Shown here: in pieces, positions 50,318 through 60,425 of the stretch | Numbering within the stretch: the stretch's first letter is position 1 | How the letters are laid out: each line of letters starts with the position of its first letter | From: Pectobacterium betavasculorum | Lineage (GTDB): Bacteria > Pseudomonadota > Gammaproteobacteria > Enterobacterales > Enterobacteriaceae | NCBI RefSeq assembly: GCF_000749845.1 | Contig: NZ_JQHM01000003.1 | Location: 62,001 to 126,000, forward strand | Direction: 5' to 3' | DNA: 64,000 bases | The notes under the pieces: model-generated | The model's input: the letters and a program-made list of their open reading frames with translations, nothing else | What the model was told of the DNA's origin: nothing | Database searches by the model: none | Position numbers and translations under genes: made by a program

Positions 50318-50857
50318 CTACTGTTTTGCGGTCTGAACGGGAATCTGATAGATCGGGTTATGGAACGGTACCAGTGCCAGCAGCAGTGCCTGATGATATA
50401 CGCTGGTACGTGACAGCTTGCCGTCGGTGAAGACGCCGATGGCACCGCCTTTATGTTTGATATTCTGAACGCCCGTCAAGCGCTCCATTTCATCACCTAA
50501 TTCCCGCCCTTCACGAATACCATGTAATATACTTTCTGGAAGAACCAGGCTTGCTGAACGTGATTCGCCACGCAGATGAGTATTTTCGATCACCATCCAG
50601 GCGAACGTCATACTTTCTTCAATGCCAGCTTCTATACCGACCCAAAAATCGGCTTCCGGACGTACCTGACGTGCCATCATGACGCGATTTCTGGCGCCTG
50701 TACGGGTTTCGAGCGAGCCGAGAGGCTGACGCGGGACGCCGCTATCGACGTCAACGCCTTCGATGCGGCAATTTTCTTCACCAAAGACATCGGTGAATGC
50801 CAGGCTAATAGCCTTAATTTTTGCCGGGTTGGTAGTTGCAGCGACAACGTGATACAT
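50318..50857 (-). CDS. yjjX: Inosine/xanthosine triphosphatase
   Basis: A 179-residue YjjX family NTPase (E. coli about 170). It hydrolyses non-canonical ITP and XTP and so protects nucleic acids. Motifs: N-terminal [20 protein letters not shown], then [25 protein letters not shown] (first 20 residues suffice to see the family), [12 protein letters not shown] and [14 protein letters not shown]. It ends three bases from the trpR stop, convergently, and is divergent from gpmB with a 50-base gap. Confidence 0.94.
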   Translation of the reverse strand: MYHVVAATTNPAKIKAISLAFTDVFGEENCRIEGVDVDSGVPRQPLGSLETRTGARNRVMMARQVRPEADFWVGIEAGIEESMTFAWMVIENTHLRGESRSASLVLPESILHGIREGRELGDEMERLTGVQNIKHKGGAIGVFTDGKLSRTSVYHQALLLALVPFHNPIYQIPVQTAKQ

Positions 50858-50907
50858 AACAGTTTCGTACCTTTAGTTAATTTGACGCAGTATAACGGAA
50901 AACAACC

Positions 50908-51558
50908 ATGTTACAGGTATATCTTGTTCGCCACGGCGAAACAGAATGGAATGTGGCTCGACGTATTCAGGGTCAATCGGACAGTGCTCTGACGCCAAGA
51001 GGTGAGCAACAGGCACAACAGGTTGCTGAACGAATCGGGACGTTAGGGATTACGCATATTTTTACTAGCGATCTCGGAAGAACGCGCCAGACGACAGAAA
51101 TCATCGCTAAATATTGTGGTAATTGCCAGATAATCCTGGAGCCCGGTTTACGCGAATTGAACATGGGCGTATTGGAATCGCGCGATCTGGATTCGCTGAC
51201 CGCCGAGGAGGAAGGGTGGCGTAAACGGCTGGTGGATGGCACACCTAATGGCCGAATCCCGGAAGGTGAATCGATGGTGGATGTCGCATCACGTATGCAC
51301 GGTGTCTTAGAACGTTGTCTGGCATTGCCTGCTGGGAGCCGCCCGTTGCTGGTTAGTCACGGCATGGCGCTGGGGTGTTTACTCAGTACGGTTCTGGGGC
51401 TACCTGCATCAGCTGAGCGACGTCTACGACTACGCAACTGCTCCTTGTCACGCATCGATTATCAGCAAAGTCCGTGGCTGGCATCTGGTTGGGTGGTGGA
51501 AACGGCCGGGGATATTTCTCATTTAGATATCCCGGCACTGGATGAGTTACAGCGCTGA
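50908..51558 (+). CDS. gpmB: Histidine phosphatase GpmB (YtjC)
   Basis: A 216-residue histidine-phosphatase superfamily protein (E. coli 215). The catalytic RHG motif is VYLVRHGETEWN at the N-terminus. The second His lies in LLVSHGMALGCLL. GDLGRTRQTTEII-type substrate residues (seen as SDLGRTRQTTEII) are present. Although named phosphoglycerate mutase 2, it is probably a phosphatase of unresolved substrate. Its last 12 bases overlap the convergent rob gene. Confidence 0.94.
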   Translation: MLQVYLVRHGETEWNVARRIQGQSDSALTPRGEQQAQQVAERIGTLGITHIFTSDLGRTRQTTEIIAKYCGNCQIILEPGLRELNMGVLESRDLDSLTAEEEGWRKRLVDGTPNGRIPEGESMVDVASRMHGVLERCLALPAGSRPLLVSHGMALGCLLSTVLGLPASAERRLRLRNCSLSRIDYQQSPWLASGWVVETAGDISHLDIPALDELQR

Positions 51559-52434
51559 GATCGGCTCTGCATGCTGGATGGGAATGAGGTACTCGCAGCG
51601 GATGATGTCGGGAATATCATCGCGCGATGTGCCGTCTGGGTGGAAGCGTTCGGCATCGAACCCTTTGCGGCGCGTGAGTTGGAAGGTCGGCAGACAGGTG
51701 TCATACAGCGTGATAATAAAATCCTGTAGCTCGTCTTTCGGCCCTTCAAATACGAACATCGCGTAGTCGCCGCCCGGTAGCGTAATGGGTTCGCCAGTGT
51801 GGACGTCATCGGGCAGATACTGCGGCTCCAGCGCGGTGGTGTAGAGCACCTCGTGTTCATCGTCTTTCTCTTTACTTGGGCGCGAATGATGCAACCCGTA
51901 AAGTACTGGCGGAACGGAGCAGGTCTCACCCAAAAATTGGCGCCAGTAGTGGACGCGAATTTCTGTACGGAAGTTACAGATCTGTTCAAGTCGACAGTTA
52001 TAGGTTTGTGTCAGCCCAAGTAATTGCGTTTCTGGGAGTTCCACAAACTGCGGCTGGGGTAGGGTAAATTCACCGAGCCGAATTGGCGGACGAATGCCGA
52101 AAGTATTCCAATTATCGGAACGACGATAAGACGCTGGCGTTTGGGCAAACTGCTTTTTAAACGCACGGGTAAACGTTTGTTGTGAGTCAAAACGGTATTG
52201 CAGAGCAATATCAAGGATGGGGCGGCTGGTCAGACAAAGTGCAACCGCCGCTTTGGTCAATCTCCGCGCTCGGATATATGAACCAATAGCATTGCCCGTT
52301 ACGTCTTTGAACATTCTTTGCAGATGCCACTTGGAATAACCTGCTTTCGCTGCCACATTATCGAGTGATAGCGGTTGGTCGAGATGGCTTTCCAGCCAGT
52401 TAAGCAAGTCACGTATGATACCGGCTTGATCCAT
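51547..52434 (-). CDS. rob: Rob, AraC-family transcription activator
   Basis: A 295-residue protein (E. coli Rob 289). The N-terminal AraC-type double helix-turn-helix covers about residues 5-105 (DNVAAKAGYSKWHLQRMFKD, then ILDIALQYRFDSQQTFTRAF). The C-terminal GyrI-like domain senses ligands. Rob activates the mar/sox/rob regulon (efflux, superoxide and solvent tolerance) in response to bile salts and fatty acids in relatives. The ATG at 52434 gives MDQAGIIRDLLNWLE; an in-frame ATG at 52455 adds seven residues. Confidence 0.97.
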   Translation of the reverse strand: MDQAGIIRDLLNWLESHLDQPLSLDNVAAKAGYSKWHLQRMFKDVTGNAIGSYIRARRLTKAAVALCLTSRPILDIALQYRFDSQQTFTRAFKKQFAQTPASYRRSDNWNTFGIRPPIRLGEFTLPQPQFVELPETQLLGLTQTYNCRLEQICNFRTEIRVHYWRQFLGETCSVPPVLYGLHHSRPSKEKDDEHEVLYTTALEPQYLPDDVHTGEPITLPGGDYAMFVFEGPKDELQDFIITLYDTCLPTFQLTRRKGFDAERFHPDGTSRDDIPDIIRCEYLIPIQHAEPISAL

Positions 52435-52639
52435 AATCTTCCTCATCAAACACATTGAGCGCGAGCGTATTGAGATCCCGCATCATAGCAATATTTTCGC
52501 TTTGGTACTGCCGAAGATTTTTGAAAATATTCCGCAGGTAATTTGGATAAGATGGATTATCAACGTTGTTTATTTCGTACATCCTCTTTTTGGTTGTGGT
52601 TATTAACTGTTTGTCATGAGTCATCACAGAGCCTGAAAT

Positions 52640-53122
52640 ATGAATATAAAGCGAATCATGAGTGTGGGTCTGCTAGTGCTGTCCGCCGTTGGCACCGCCA
52701 GTGCGGAAGAGGTTGGATCTGTTGATACGGTCTTTAAACTGCTGGGGCCGGACCATAAGATCGTGGTGGAGGCGTTTGACGATCCCGATGTATCAAACGT
52801 GACCTGTTACATTAGCCGAGCCAAAACCGGTGGAATCAAAGGGGGATTAGGGTTGGCGGAAGACACATCGGATGCGGCAATCTCCTGCCAGCAGGTTGGG
52901 CCGATTACGCTGTCCGATAAGATAAAAAGCGTCGGTAATCGCGGGTCCGTGGTATTCCAGAAAAGAACGTCGCTAGTGTTCAAGAAATTGCAGGTTGTTC
53001 GGTTTTACGATCAAAAACGTAATTCTCTGATCTACCTTGCTTATTCCGATCGACTGGTCGATGGTTCGCCGAAGAACGCGTTGAGCGCGGTACCGGTTAT
53101 GCCGTGGGGAAAGAGTGAATAA
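52640..53122 (+). CDS. creA: CreA family periplasmic protein
   Basis: A 160-residue protein (E. coli CreA about 157) with a signal peptide ([20 protein letters not shown], cleavage after ASA). The mature part is highly characteristic: [40 protein letters not shown] and [17 protein letters not shown]. Function is unknown. The creBCD genes that accompany it in E. coli are absent here, and arcA follows directly, convergently. Confidence 0.94.
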   Translation: MNIKRIMSVGLLVLSAVGTASAEEVGSVDTVFKLLGPDHKIVVEAFDDPDVSNVTCYISRAKTGGIKGGLGLAEDTSDAAISCQQVGPITLSDKIKSVGNRGSVVFQKRTSLVFKKLQVVRFYDQKRNSLIYLAYSDRLVDGSPKNALSAVPVMPWGKSE

Positions 53123-53135
53123 CGAGCGGTAAGAA

Positions 53136-53170
53136 GGGAAAACAGCCGGAACAGTAGCCTGCTCCGGCTG
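53136..53170 (-). terminator. Terminator of arcA
   Basis: An interrupted stem cagccgga/tccggctg (53143-53150 with 53163-53170) with an inner cag/ctg extension. On the minus strand it is followed by tttt. Confidence 0.7.
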
Positions 53171-53177
53171 AGTAGGA

Positions 53178-53894
53178 TTAATTTTCCAGATCGCCACAGA
53201 AGCGGTAACCTTCGCCGTGGATCGTCGCGATGATTTCCGGTGTATCCGCTGTCGATTCAAAATGCTTGCGGATACGGCGGATGGTGACGTCAACGGTGCG
53301 GTCGTGCGGCTTAAGCTCACGACCGGTCATTTTCTTCAGCAGTTCTGCGCGAGACTGAATCTTGCCGGGGTTTTCGCAGAAGTGCAGCATCGCGCGGAAT
53401 TCACTGCGCGGCAGCTTGTATTGCTCACCAGCCGGGCTGATCAGAGAACGGCTATTGATGTCAAGTTCCCAACCGTTAAAACGATAGCTTTCCACCAGAC
53501 GACGCTCTTCCGTGCCACTGCCCAGATTCATGGTACGTGACAGCAGGTTACGTGCGCGGATTGTCAATTCACGTGGGTTGAACGGCTTGGTGATGTAGTC
53601 ATCCGCACCGATTTCCAGACCGAGAATCTTATCGACTTCATTGTCGCGACCGGTGAGGAACATCAAGGCAACGGTGGCTTGCTCACGCAGTTCACGTGCC
53701 AGCAAGAGGCCATTTTTCCCTGGCAGATTGATGTCCATGATCACCAGATTAATGTCATTTTCGGACAAAATATGGTGCATTTCTGCGCCATCGGTGGCTT
53801 CGTGAACAACGTACCCTTCTGCCTCAAAAATGCTCTTGAGGGTGTTACGGGTTACCAACTCGTCTTCAACAATAAGAATGTGCGGCGTCTGCAT
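53178..53894 (-). CDS. arcA: Response regulator ArcA (anoxic redox control)
   Basis: A 238-residue OmpR-type response regulator, the same length as E. coli ArcA. The receiver domain (about residues 1-120) has the acidic pocket, phospho-acceptor Asp54 in [12 protein letters not shown], the Thr in [11 protein letters not shown] and the Lys in [10 protein letters not shown]. The winged-helix DNA-binding domain ends [12 protein letters not shown]. With the sensor ArcB it represses aerobic respiration genes under low oxygen. A near-perfect FNR site lies in the long upstream region. Confidence 0.98.
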   Translation of the reverse strand: MQTPHILIVEDELVTRNTLKSIFEAEGYVVHEATDGAEMHHILSENDINLVIMDINLPGKNGLLLARELREQATVALMFLTGRDNEVDKILGLEIGADDYITKPFNPRELTIRARNLLSRTMNLGSGTEERRLVESYRFNGWELDINSRSLISPAGEQYKLPRSEFRAMLHFCENPGKIQSRAELLKKMTGRELKPHDRTVDVTIRRIRKHFESTADTPEIIATIHGEGYRFCGDLEN

Positions 53895-54060
53895 GTTTGC
53901 TACCTAAAATTGCCAACTTAAATTATAGAAATCGGAAGTACAGAAGTCGCTGTCATACCCTGCTGGCCCTCTGGCTACAACGCCAGTTATTCCGGGTATT
54001 TCCCTGGAGCTTATCGAGGTAAATATACGCTCTCGCTCAACATCAGACTCAAGTACGTAA

Positions 54061-54177
54061 ATGCGTTACTGGTGTTCATTCTCTACCCGCTTAGAGGTAC
54101 TGCTAGTGGGTGAGCGTGGCGCTAATTTAACTGCGCTCAAAGTGGCGCACAGTTTAACCTTATTAACAGCAACATAA
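54061..54177 (+). CDS. yjjY: Possible small protein in yjjY position
   Basis: A 38-codon frame that starts directly after an in-frame stop and reads MRYWCSFSTRLEVLLVGERG onward, ending LTLLTAT. E. coli has a small gene, yjjY, in the same place divergent from arcA; as remembered, its protein ends LTILTAT. The resemblance is confined to the C-terminus, and no good ribosome site is seen. The shared end could also reflect conserved regulatory DNA rather than protein. Confidence 0.3.
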   Translation: MRYWCSFSTRLEVLLVGERGANLTALKVAHSLTLLTAT

Positions 54178-54219
54178 CAGTAAGCACTGATTTTGGCTGC
54201 TGATAAATCTACGGTTCTG

Positions 54220-54233
54220 TTGACATATATCAA
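54220..54233. promoter_or_regulatory. Candidate FNR site upstream of arcA
   Basis: The sequence ttgacatatatcaa matches 9 of the 10 specified positions of the FNR consensus TTGAT-N4-ATCAA. It is about 330 bases before the arcA start. arcA is activated by FNR in E. coli. Confidence 0.6.
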
Positions 54234-54628
54234 ATTTCATTTTAGCACGTTAACTATTTTGTGATAAACACTTATAGGATTGCTAGTTTACGTCACAATT
54301 TAGCACTTTTTATGAACGATTTAGCATAGTAAATGCCAATGATCATAATTGATGCTACACAGTCGTTGATATTTTTTTAACTTATTGAAATAAAATAATT
54401 TACCTTTTTTGTTAGGGTTTCTTCCCCCTGCTTATTTTTTTGGACTCATCGATGTTCCTTACCGACGGCGGCGCAGATGACATAAATTCTGTTGGGTTAT
54501 TGTTAATTTCCCGCTGTTGTTATCAATAAATTGTCGTTATCAATAAATCGTTATCGATTACAGGGCTGTGTTGTTTGGCTCTCAGATAATATTTTGCCAA
54601 GACACATGTAACCCATACTGGGGAGTCT

Positions 54629-55315
54629 ATGCAGTTTCATATTATTTTGGTTGAGCCCGCTCGGGCAGAGAACGTAGGTGCGGCGGCTCGTGCGATGAAA
54701 ACGATGGGGTTCAGTAGCTTACGTATTGTCGGTAGTTCGGTATACCAAGAGCCTGCTGCCCGTTGGGTGGCGCATGGTTCAGGGGATATTCTGGATAATG
54801 TGCAGGTATTTCCCACGCTGGCTGACGCACTGGTAGATGTTGATTTTACGGTGGCGACCACCGCGCGTAGTCGGGCTAAATATCGTTATTACTGCACGCC
54901 AGCGGAACTGACAGGGGTATTGCAGGAGAAGGTTCAATGGATGGCGTCTGCGGCGCTGGTGTTTGGTCGGGAAGATGTTGGCTTGACGAATGAGGAACTT
55001 GAACTGGCAGATGTGCTGACTGGTGTGCCGATGAAAGCGGATTATCCCTCGCTGAATCTTGGTCAGGCAGTGATGGTGTACTGTTACCAGTTGGCTGAAC
55101 TCATGCAGGTCAAACCGGAAGCGGCTCAGCCCGCTGTGCTGGGGCAATTGTCGGCTTTGCACGATCGTCTGAATCGGCTGCTGGTCAATTTGGCGGTTGA
55201 GGATGATGAAAAACTGCGGGACTGGCTGCATCAGCGACTGGGGCGTTTAGAGCAGCGTGATACGGCGATGCTTCATCGCTTGCTACACGACATTGAAAAA
55301 AGATTGCCGAAATAA
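54629..55315 (+). CDS. lasT: SpoU-family RNA methyltransferase LasT/YjtD
   Basis: A 228-residue SPOUT (TrmH/TrmJ-like) methyltransferase, the same length as E. coli YjtD. Motif 1 is ILVEPARAENVGAAARAMKT, motif 2 is ALVFGREDVGLTNEELE, and motif 3 is YPSLNLGQAVMVYCYQL. The RNA target is not established; relatives methylate tRNA ribose. A GGGAG ribosome site precedes the ATG. The position between arcA and thrL matches E. coli. Confidence 0.93.
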   Translation: MQFHIILVEPARAENVGAAARAMKTMGFSSLRIVGSSVYQEPAARWVAHGSGDILDNVQVFPTLADALVDVDFTVATTARSRAKYRYYCTPAELTGVLQEKVQWMASAALVFGREDVGLTNEELELADVLTGVPMKADYPSLNLGQAVMVYCYQLAELMQVKPEAAQPAVLGQLSALHDRLNRLLVNLAVEDDEKLRDWLHQRLGRLEQRDTAMLHRLLHDIEKRLPK

Positions 55316-55455
55316 GATAGCAGAGATGGCTTTTTTGGCAGTCGAACATTTTGAAGCGTGTATTTTGACAATGGTTTGTCCGGCTTATTCCTGTTTAGGC
55401 AGTGAGTTTAGCGGCAGAGGTTTTCCGTTCGGCGAGAAGAAAAAAAAGAAATCCG

Positions 55456-55483
55456 TTGACTTCAAAGGGCGATTGCCTAACTA
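55456..55483 (+). promoter_or_regulatory. Probable thr operon promoter
   Basis: ttgact (55456-55461) and taactaat (from 55478), with a 16-17 base spacer, lie about 45 bases before the leader peptide gene. Confidence 0.55.
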
Positions 55484-55525
55484 ATAGGGCAGATAACTCT
55501 ACTTCTAATGAGATTCGATTTTAGC

Positions 55526-55594
55526 ATGCGCACTATCAGCCTAATCACCACGATTATTACCATCACCGATACAACCAGTAACGGTGCGGGCTGA
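55526..55594 (+). CDS. thrL: thr operon leader peptide
   Basis: A 22-residue peptide, [20 protein letters not shown] followed by Ala-Gly, made almost wholly of Thr and Ile. That is the expected composition for attenuation by threonyl- and isoleucyl-tRNA levels. The ending NGAG is as in E. coli ThrL. Ribosome stalling at the Thr/Ile codons lets ggtgcgggct at the end of the leader pair with the left arm of the terminator. An in-frame ATG at 55508 is a possible alternative start. Confidence 0.93.
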   Translation: MRTISLITTIITITDTTSNGAG

Positions 55595-55614
55595 CGCATA
55601 TAAAGATTCCAGAA

Positions 55615-55649
55615 AAAGCCCGCACCGAACAGTGCGGGCTTTTTTTTTA
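55615..55649 (+). terminator. thr attenuator
   Basis: Stem agcccgcac/gtgcgggct (55617-55625 with 55632-55640) with a 6-base loop and an uninterrupted T-run. The end of thrL (ggtgcgggct) can pair with agcccgcacc as the alternative antiterminator. Confidence 0.92.
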
Positions 55650-55740
55650 TGGCAGGTTATCCCTCAACGTCGTCTGCGGGCGGCATACAAAAAACGCTTT
55701 TAGTGTTTTGGTTGGCAGAAATTCAGGAGAAAAGATAAAA

Positions 55741-58200
55741 ATGCGAGTGTTGAAATTTGGCGGAACTTCAGTAGCGAATGCGGAGCGTTTTGCACGCGTT
55801 GCCGACATTATCGAAAATAACGCGCGCCAGGGACAGGTGGCCACCGTATTGTCCGCGCCGGCGAAAATTACCAACCATCTGGTTGCCATGATTGAGAAAA
55901 CCGTTGCTGGACAAGATATTCTGCCTCATTTAAACGACGCCGAAACTATCTTCTCTTCGCTGCTGCAAGGTCTTGCCGCATCCCAGCCGGGCTTTGAACA
56001 TGCCCGCCTGAAGGCATGCGTGGAACAGGAATTCGCACAGCTGAAACACGTTCTGCACGGCATCGCGCTGCTGGGTCAGTGTCCTGACAGCGTGAATGCC
56101 GCGATCATCTGTCGGGGGGAAAAACTGTCTATCGCCATCATGGAGGGGGTCTTTCAGGCACGTGGTTATGGCGTCTCCGTCATCAACCCGGTTGAGAAAC
56201 TGCTGGCGCAGGGACACTATCTCGAATCTACTGTCGATATCACTGAGTCGACTCGCCGTATCGCTGAAAGCGCGATCCCGAAAGATCATGTGATCCTGAT
56301 GGCGGGCTTTACTGCCGGTAACGACAAAGGCGAGCTGGTAGTGCTGGGCCGCAACGGTTCAGACTATTCCGCTGCTGTGCTGGCTGCGTGTTTGCGTGCC
56401 GATTGTTGTGAGATCTGGACCGATGTTGATGGCGTGTATACCTGCGATCCGCGTCAGGTGCCGGATGCCCGATTATTGAAGTCGATGTCCTATCAGGAGG
56501 CGATGGAGTTGTCCTATTTCGGCGCCAAAGTCCTCCACCCTCGCACCATTGCTCCTATCGCCCAGTTCCAGATTCCCTGCCTCATCAAAAACACCGAAAA
56601 TCCTCAGGCTCCCGGTACGCTCATCGGCATGGACAGCACCGATACTCAGTATCCGGTAAAGGGCATTACTAACCTTAACAACATGGCGATGATCAACGTA
56701 TCCGGCCCCGGCATGAAAGGCATGATCGGCATGGCGGCGCGCGTATTTGCTGCGATGTCGCGTGCGGGTATCTCTGTCGTGCTGATCACCCAGTCATCTT
56801 CTGAATACAGCATCAGCTTCTGCGTATCGCAAAACGAGCTGGCGCGCGCCAGAAAAACGCTGGAAGACGAATTCTATCTGGAACTGAAAGAAGGCGTCCT
56901 GGAGCCGCTGGATGTGATGGAACGTCTGGCGATCCTCTCTGTGGTGGGCGATGGTATGCGCACGCTGCGCGGTCTGTCTGCTCGCCTATTCTCTGCGCTG
57001 GCGACGGCAAACATTAATATCGTCGCTATCGCACAGGGATCGTCCGAGCGCTCTATCTCTGTCGTAGTCAACAATGATGTCGCCACGACTGGCGTGCGCG
57101 TTGCACACCAGATGTTGTTTAACACCGATCAGGTGATCGACGTATTTGTTATCGGCGTGGGTGGCGTAGGTGGTGCACTGCTGGAGCAGATTCATCGTCA
57201 GCAACCGTGGCTGAAAGACAAGCATATCGACCTGCGTGTGTGTGGGATAGCCAATTCTAAAGCCATGCTGACCAACATTAACGGCGTTTCGATGGACAAC
57301 TGGCGTGAGGAGCTGGCAAAAGCTCGCGAGCCGTTCAATCTGGGGCGTCTGATTCGTCTGGTTAAAGAGTATCACCTGCTGAACCCGGTGATTGTCGACT
57401 GTACGTCGAACCAGTCTGTGGCCGATCAGTACGTAGATTTTCTGGCCGATGGTTTCCACGTGGTGACGCCAAACAAGAAAGCCAACACCGGGTCGATGAA
57501 CTATTATCACCAACTGCGCAGCGCTGCGGCGAAATCCCGCCGCCGTTTCCTGTATGACACTAACGTCGGCGCAGGCCTGCCAGTTATTGAGAATCTGCAA
57601 AATCTGTTGAATGCAGGTGATGAACTGATTCGCTTTACCGGTATTCTCTCTGGCTCGCTGTCCTTTATTTTCGGTAAACTCGATGAAGGCATGTCGCTGT
57701 CGGAAGCGACGGCGCAGGCGAAAGAAAAAGGCTATACCGAACCCGATCCGCGTGACGATCTGTCCGGTATGGACGTGGCGCGTAAGCTGCTGATTCTGGC
57801 GCGTGAGGCGGGGTATCAACTGGAGCTGGGCGATATTGAGGTGGAGTCCGTTCTGCCTGCCAGCTTCGATGCGTCCGGCGATGTCGTCAGCTTTATGCAA
57901 CGCTTGCCTGCGGCAGACGATGAGTTTGCCAGCCGTGTTGCACAAGCGCGTGATGAAGGTAAAGTACTGCGCTATGTCGGCGTCATTGAAGAAGGTCGCT
58001 GTAAGGTCAAGATCGGTGCTGTTGGCGGCAACGATCCACTGTTTAAAGTCAAAGATGGCGAGAATGCGCTGGCGTTCTACAGCCGTTATTATCAGCCACT
58101 GCCGCTTGTATTGCGCGGTTATGGCGCGGGTAACGATGTTACCGCTGCTGGTGTGTTCGCAGATCTGCTGCGCACCTTGTCATGGAAGTTGGGAGCATAA
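55741..58200 (+). CDS. thrA: Aspartokinase I / homoserine dehydrogenase I
   Basis: An 819-residue bifunctional enzyme (E. coli 820). The N-terminal aspartokinase has [17 protein letters not shown] with the catalytic Lys, then [13 protein letters not shown] and [13 protein letters not shown]. Two ACT regulatory segments follow ([20 protein letters not shown] and [17 protein letters not shown]), which bind threonine. The homoserine dehydrogenase part begins near [16 protein letters not shown] and has [35 protein letters not shown] and [19 protein letters not shown]. The start at 55741 matches the family; an in-frame ATG at 55708 adds 11 residues. thrB follows after two bases. Confidence 0.98.
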   Translation: MRVLKFGGTSVANAERFARVADIIENNARQGQVATVLSAPAKITNHLVAMIEKTVAGQDILPHLNDAETIFSSLLQGLAASQPGFEHARLKACVEQEFAQLKHVLHGIALLGQCPDSVNAAIICRGEKLSIAIMEGVFQARGYGVSVINPVEKLLAQGHYLESTVDITESTRRIAESAIPKDHVILMAGFTAGNDKGELVVLGRNGSDYSAAVLAACLRADCCEIWTDVDGVYTCDPRQVPDARLLKSMSYQEAMELSYFGAKVLHPRTIAPIAQFQIPCLIKNTENPQAPGTLIGMDSTDTQYPVKGITNLNNMAMINVSGPGMKGMIGMAARVFAAMSRAGISVVLITQSSSEYSISFCVSQNELARARKTLEDEFYLELKEGVLEPLDVMERLAILSVVGDGMRTLRGLSARLFSALATANINIVAIAQGSSERSISVVVNNDVATTGVRVAHQMLFNTDQVIDVFVIGVGGVGGALLEQIHRQQPWLKDKHIDLRVCGIANSKAMLTNINGVSMDNWREELAKAREPFNLGRLIRLVKEYHLLNPVIVDCTSNQSVADQYVDFLADGFHVVTPNKKANTGSMNYYHQLRSAAAKSRRRFLYDTNVGAGLPVIENLQNLLNAGDELIRFTGILSGSLSFIFGKLDEGMSLSEATAQAKEKGYTEPDPRDDLSGMDVARKLLILAREAGYQLELGDIEVESVLPASFDASGDVVSFMQRLPAADDEFASRVAQARDEGKVLRYVGVIEEGRCKVKIGAVGGNDPLFKVKDGENALAFYSRYYQPLPLVLRGYGAGNDVTAAGVFADLLRTLSWKLGA

Positions 58201-58202
58201 TT

Positions 58203-59132
58203 ATGATTAAGGTGTATGCACCTGCATCAATCGGTAACGTCAGCGTCGGGTTTGATGTGCTGGGTGCTGCCGTTTCGCCTGTAGACGGTTCACTGCTGGG
58301 AGATTGCGTCTCTGTTGAGGCCGCCGATCTGTTCAGTTTGCGTAATGAAGGGCGTTTTGTTAGCAAACTGCCGGACAACCCGAAAGAAAACATTGTGTAT
58401 CAGTGTTGGGAACTGTTCTGTCAGGAAATTGGCAAAACTGTGCCTGTAGCGATGACGCTTGAAAAGAACATGCCAATCGGTTCTGGGTTAGGCTCCAGCG
58501 CCTGTTCTGTCGTTGCCGGTCTGATGGCGATGAACGAATTTTGTGGCAAACCGCTCGATGATTCTCGTCTGCTAACGCTGATGGGCGAGCTGGAAGGGCG
58601 CATTTCTGGTAGCGTTCACTACGATAACGTCGCCCCGTGTTTCCTCGGCGGTGTCCAACTGATGCTGGAAGAAAATGGCATTATCAGCCAGCCGGTGCCG
58701 TCGTTCGATGATTGGCTGTGGGTCATGGCGTATCCGGGAATTAAAGTCTCAACCGCAGAAGCGCGCGCGATTCTGCCTGCGCAATATCGTCGTCAGGATT
58801 GTATTAGCCACGGTCGCTATCTGGCTGGCTTCATTCACGCTTGCCATACCGGGCAGGCTGGGCTGGCGGCGAAACTGATGAAGGATGTTATCGCAGAACC
58901 TTATCGTACTAAGCTGCTGCCCGGCTTTGCTGCCGCTCGTCAGGTTGCTGAAGATATCGGAGCGCTGGCCTGCGGTATTTCTGGTTCTGGCCCAACGTTA
59001 TTCTCCGTTTGCAACAACATGGCGAGCGCACAGCGTCTGGCCGACTGGCTACGGGATAACTATTTGCAGAATGATGAAGGTTTTGTTCATATTTGCCGTC
59101 TTGATACGACTGGCGCACGACAACTGGGATAA
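58203..59132 (+). CDS. thrB: Homoserine kinase
   Basis: A 309-residue GHMP-family kinase that phosphorylates homoserine in threonine synthesis. The N-terminal segment is [20 protein letters not shown], the ATP-binding motif [17 protein letters not shown] (about residues 90-106), and the C-terminal GHMP motif [13 protein letters not shown]. The ATG is two bases after the thrA stop; an in-frame ATG at 58182 would lie inside thrA. The length equals that of E. coli ThrB. Confidence 0.98.
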   Translation: MIKVYAPASIGNVSVGFDVLGAAVSPVDGSLLGDCVSVEAADLFSLRNEGRFVSKLPDNPKENIVYQCWELFCQEIGKTVPVAMTLEKNMPIGSGLGSSACSVVAGLMAMNEFCGKPLDDSRLLTLMGELEGRISGSVHYDNVAPCFLGGVQLMLEENGIISQPVPSFDDWLWVMAYPGIKVSTAEARAILPAQYRRQDCISHGRYLAGFIHACHTGQAGLAAKLMKDVIAEPYRTKLLPGFAAARQVAEDIGALACGISGSGPTLFSVCNNMASAQRLADWLRDNYLQNDEGFVHICRLDTTGARQLG

Positions 59133-59135
59133 CGC

Positions 59136-60425
59136 ATGAAACTGTACAACCTTAAAGATCATAACGAGCAGGTTAATTTTGCTCAGGCTATCAAGCAAGG
59201 ACTGGGGAGCCAGCAGGGGCTATTCTTCCCGTTGGAGCTGCCAGAATTTGAGCGCACCGAAATTGATGCGTTGCTGGAACTGGATTTCGTCACCCGCAGC
59301 AGCCGTATTCTGTCTGCCTATATCGGCGACGAGATTGCGGCTGAAACCGTGTTCGAGCGCGTAAAAGCGGCGTTTGCGTTCCCAGCTCCTATCGCGCCAG
59401 TTGAGGAAGATGTCGCTGCGCTGGAGCTGTTCCACGGCCCGACGCTGGCTTTTAAAGACTTCGGTGGCCGCTTTATGGCGCAAATGCTGACGGAAGTGTC
59501 TGGCGACGAGAAAATCACTATTCTGACTGCGACCTCTGGCGACACCGGGGCTGCCGTGGCACACGCTTTTTACGGTCTGAAAAACGTCCGCGTCGTGATC
59601 CTGTATCCGCAGGGGAAAATCAGCCCATTGCAGGAAAAACTGTTCTGTACGCTGGGTGGTAACATTCACACCATCGCTATCGACAGCGATTTCGATGCCT
59701 GTCAGGCATTGGTGAAAAAGGCATTTGATGATGAGGAACTGAAAAAGGCAATTGGCCTGAATTCAGCGAACTCTATCAATATCAGCCGCCTGTTGGCGCA
59801 AATTTGCTATTACTTTGAAGCTGTTGCACAACTGCCTCAGGAAGCCCGTAACCAACTGGTGGTTTCTGTACCAAGCGGTAACTTCGGCGATCTGACCGCA
59901 GGTCTGCTGGCGAAATCGTTGGGTCTGCCGATTAAGCGTTTCATTGCGGCGACTAACGCCAATGACACCGTACCGCGCTTCCTGAGCAATGGTAACTGGG
60001 AACCGCATAAGACAGTGGCAACGTTATCCAACGCGATGGATGTGAGCCAGCCAAATAACTGGCCGCGCGTGGAAGAGCTGTTCCGTCGTAAGAACTGGCA
60101 GTTGAAGACGCTGGGCTTTGGTGCGGTGAGTGATGACACCACGAAAGAAACCATGCATCAACTTGATGCGTTAGGCTATCTCTCCGAGCCGCACGCGGCG
60201 ATTGCTTACCGTCTGCTGCGCGATCAACTGCAAGCTGGCGAGTTTGGCTTGTTCCTGGGGACGGCGCACCCGGCGAAATTCAAGGAAAGCGTAGAAGAAA
60301 TTCTGGGCAAAGAACTGGATCTGCCTGAAGCGCTGGCTGAACGTGCCGATCTGGATTTGCTGTCGCACAACTTCCCGGATGATTTTGCGAAGCTGCGTGA
60401 ATTCCTGATGGCTTTACCGAAGTAA
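59136..60425 (+). CDS. thrC: Threonine synthase
   Basis: A 429-residue PLP enzyme (E. coli 428) that converts phosphohomoserine to threonine. The PLP lysine is in FHGPTLAFKDFGGRFMAQML. The phosphate loop is in VSVPSGNFGDLTAGL, and TATSGDTGAAVAHAFYG is the other diagnostic motif. It follows thrB by three bases and ends the thr operon. No convincing T-tailed terminator directly follows; the next 460 bases are packed with hairpins. Confidence 0.98.
   Translation: MKLYNLKDHNEQVNFAQAIKQGLGSQQGLFFPLELPEFERTEIDALLELDFVTRSSRILSAYIGDEIAAETVFERVKAAFAFPAPIAPVEEDVAALELFHGPTLAFKDFGGRFMAQMLTEVSGDEKITILTATSGDTGAAVAHAFYGLKNVRVVILYPQGKISPLQEKLFCTLGGNIHTIAIDSDFDACQALVKKAFDDEELKKAIGLNSANSINISRLLAQICYYFEAVAQLPQEARNQLVVSVPSGNFGDLTAGLLAKSLGLPIKRFIAATNANDTVPRFLSNGNWEPHKTVATLSNAMDVSQPNNWPRVEELFRRKNWQLKTLGFGAVSDDTTKETMHQLDALGYLSEPHAAIAYRLLRDQLQAGEFGLFLGTAHPAKFKESVEEILGKELDLPEALAERADLDLLSHNFPDDFAKLREFLMALPK

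Larger units (their letters stand above)
53895..54628. other. Long AT-rich divergent region of arcA and lasT
   Basis: About 730 bases. It contains a short open frame in the position of E. coli yjjY (54061-54177), an FNR-type site (54220-54233), and a 13-base direct repeat gttatcaataaat at 54519-54531 and 54536-54548, with a partial third copy at 54550. The rest is AT-rich control DNA for arcA and lasT. Confidence 0.6.

Noticed and set aside
52409-52627. 72-codon frame overlapping the rob start on the same strand
   Set aside because: It lies mostly in the rob upstream region, overlaps the certain rob start in another frame, and resembles nothing known.
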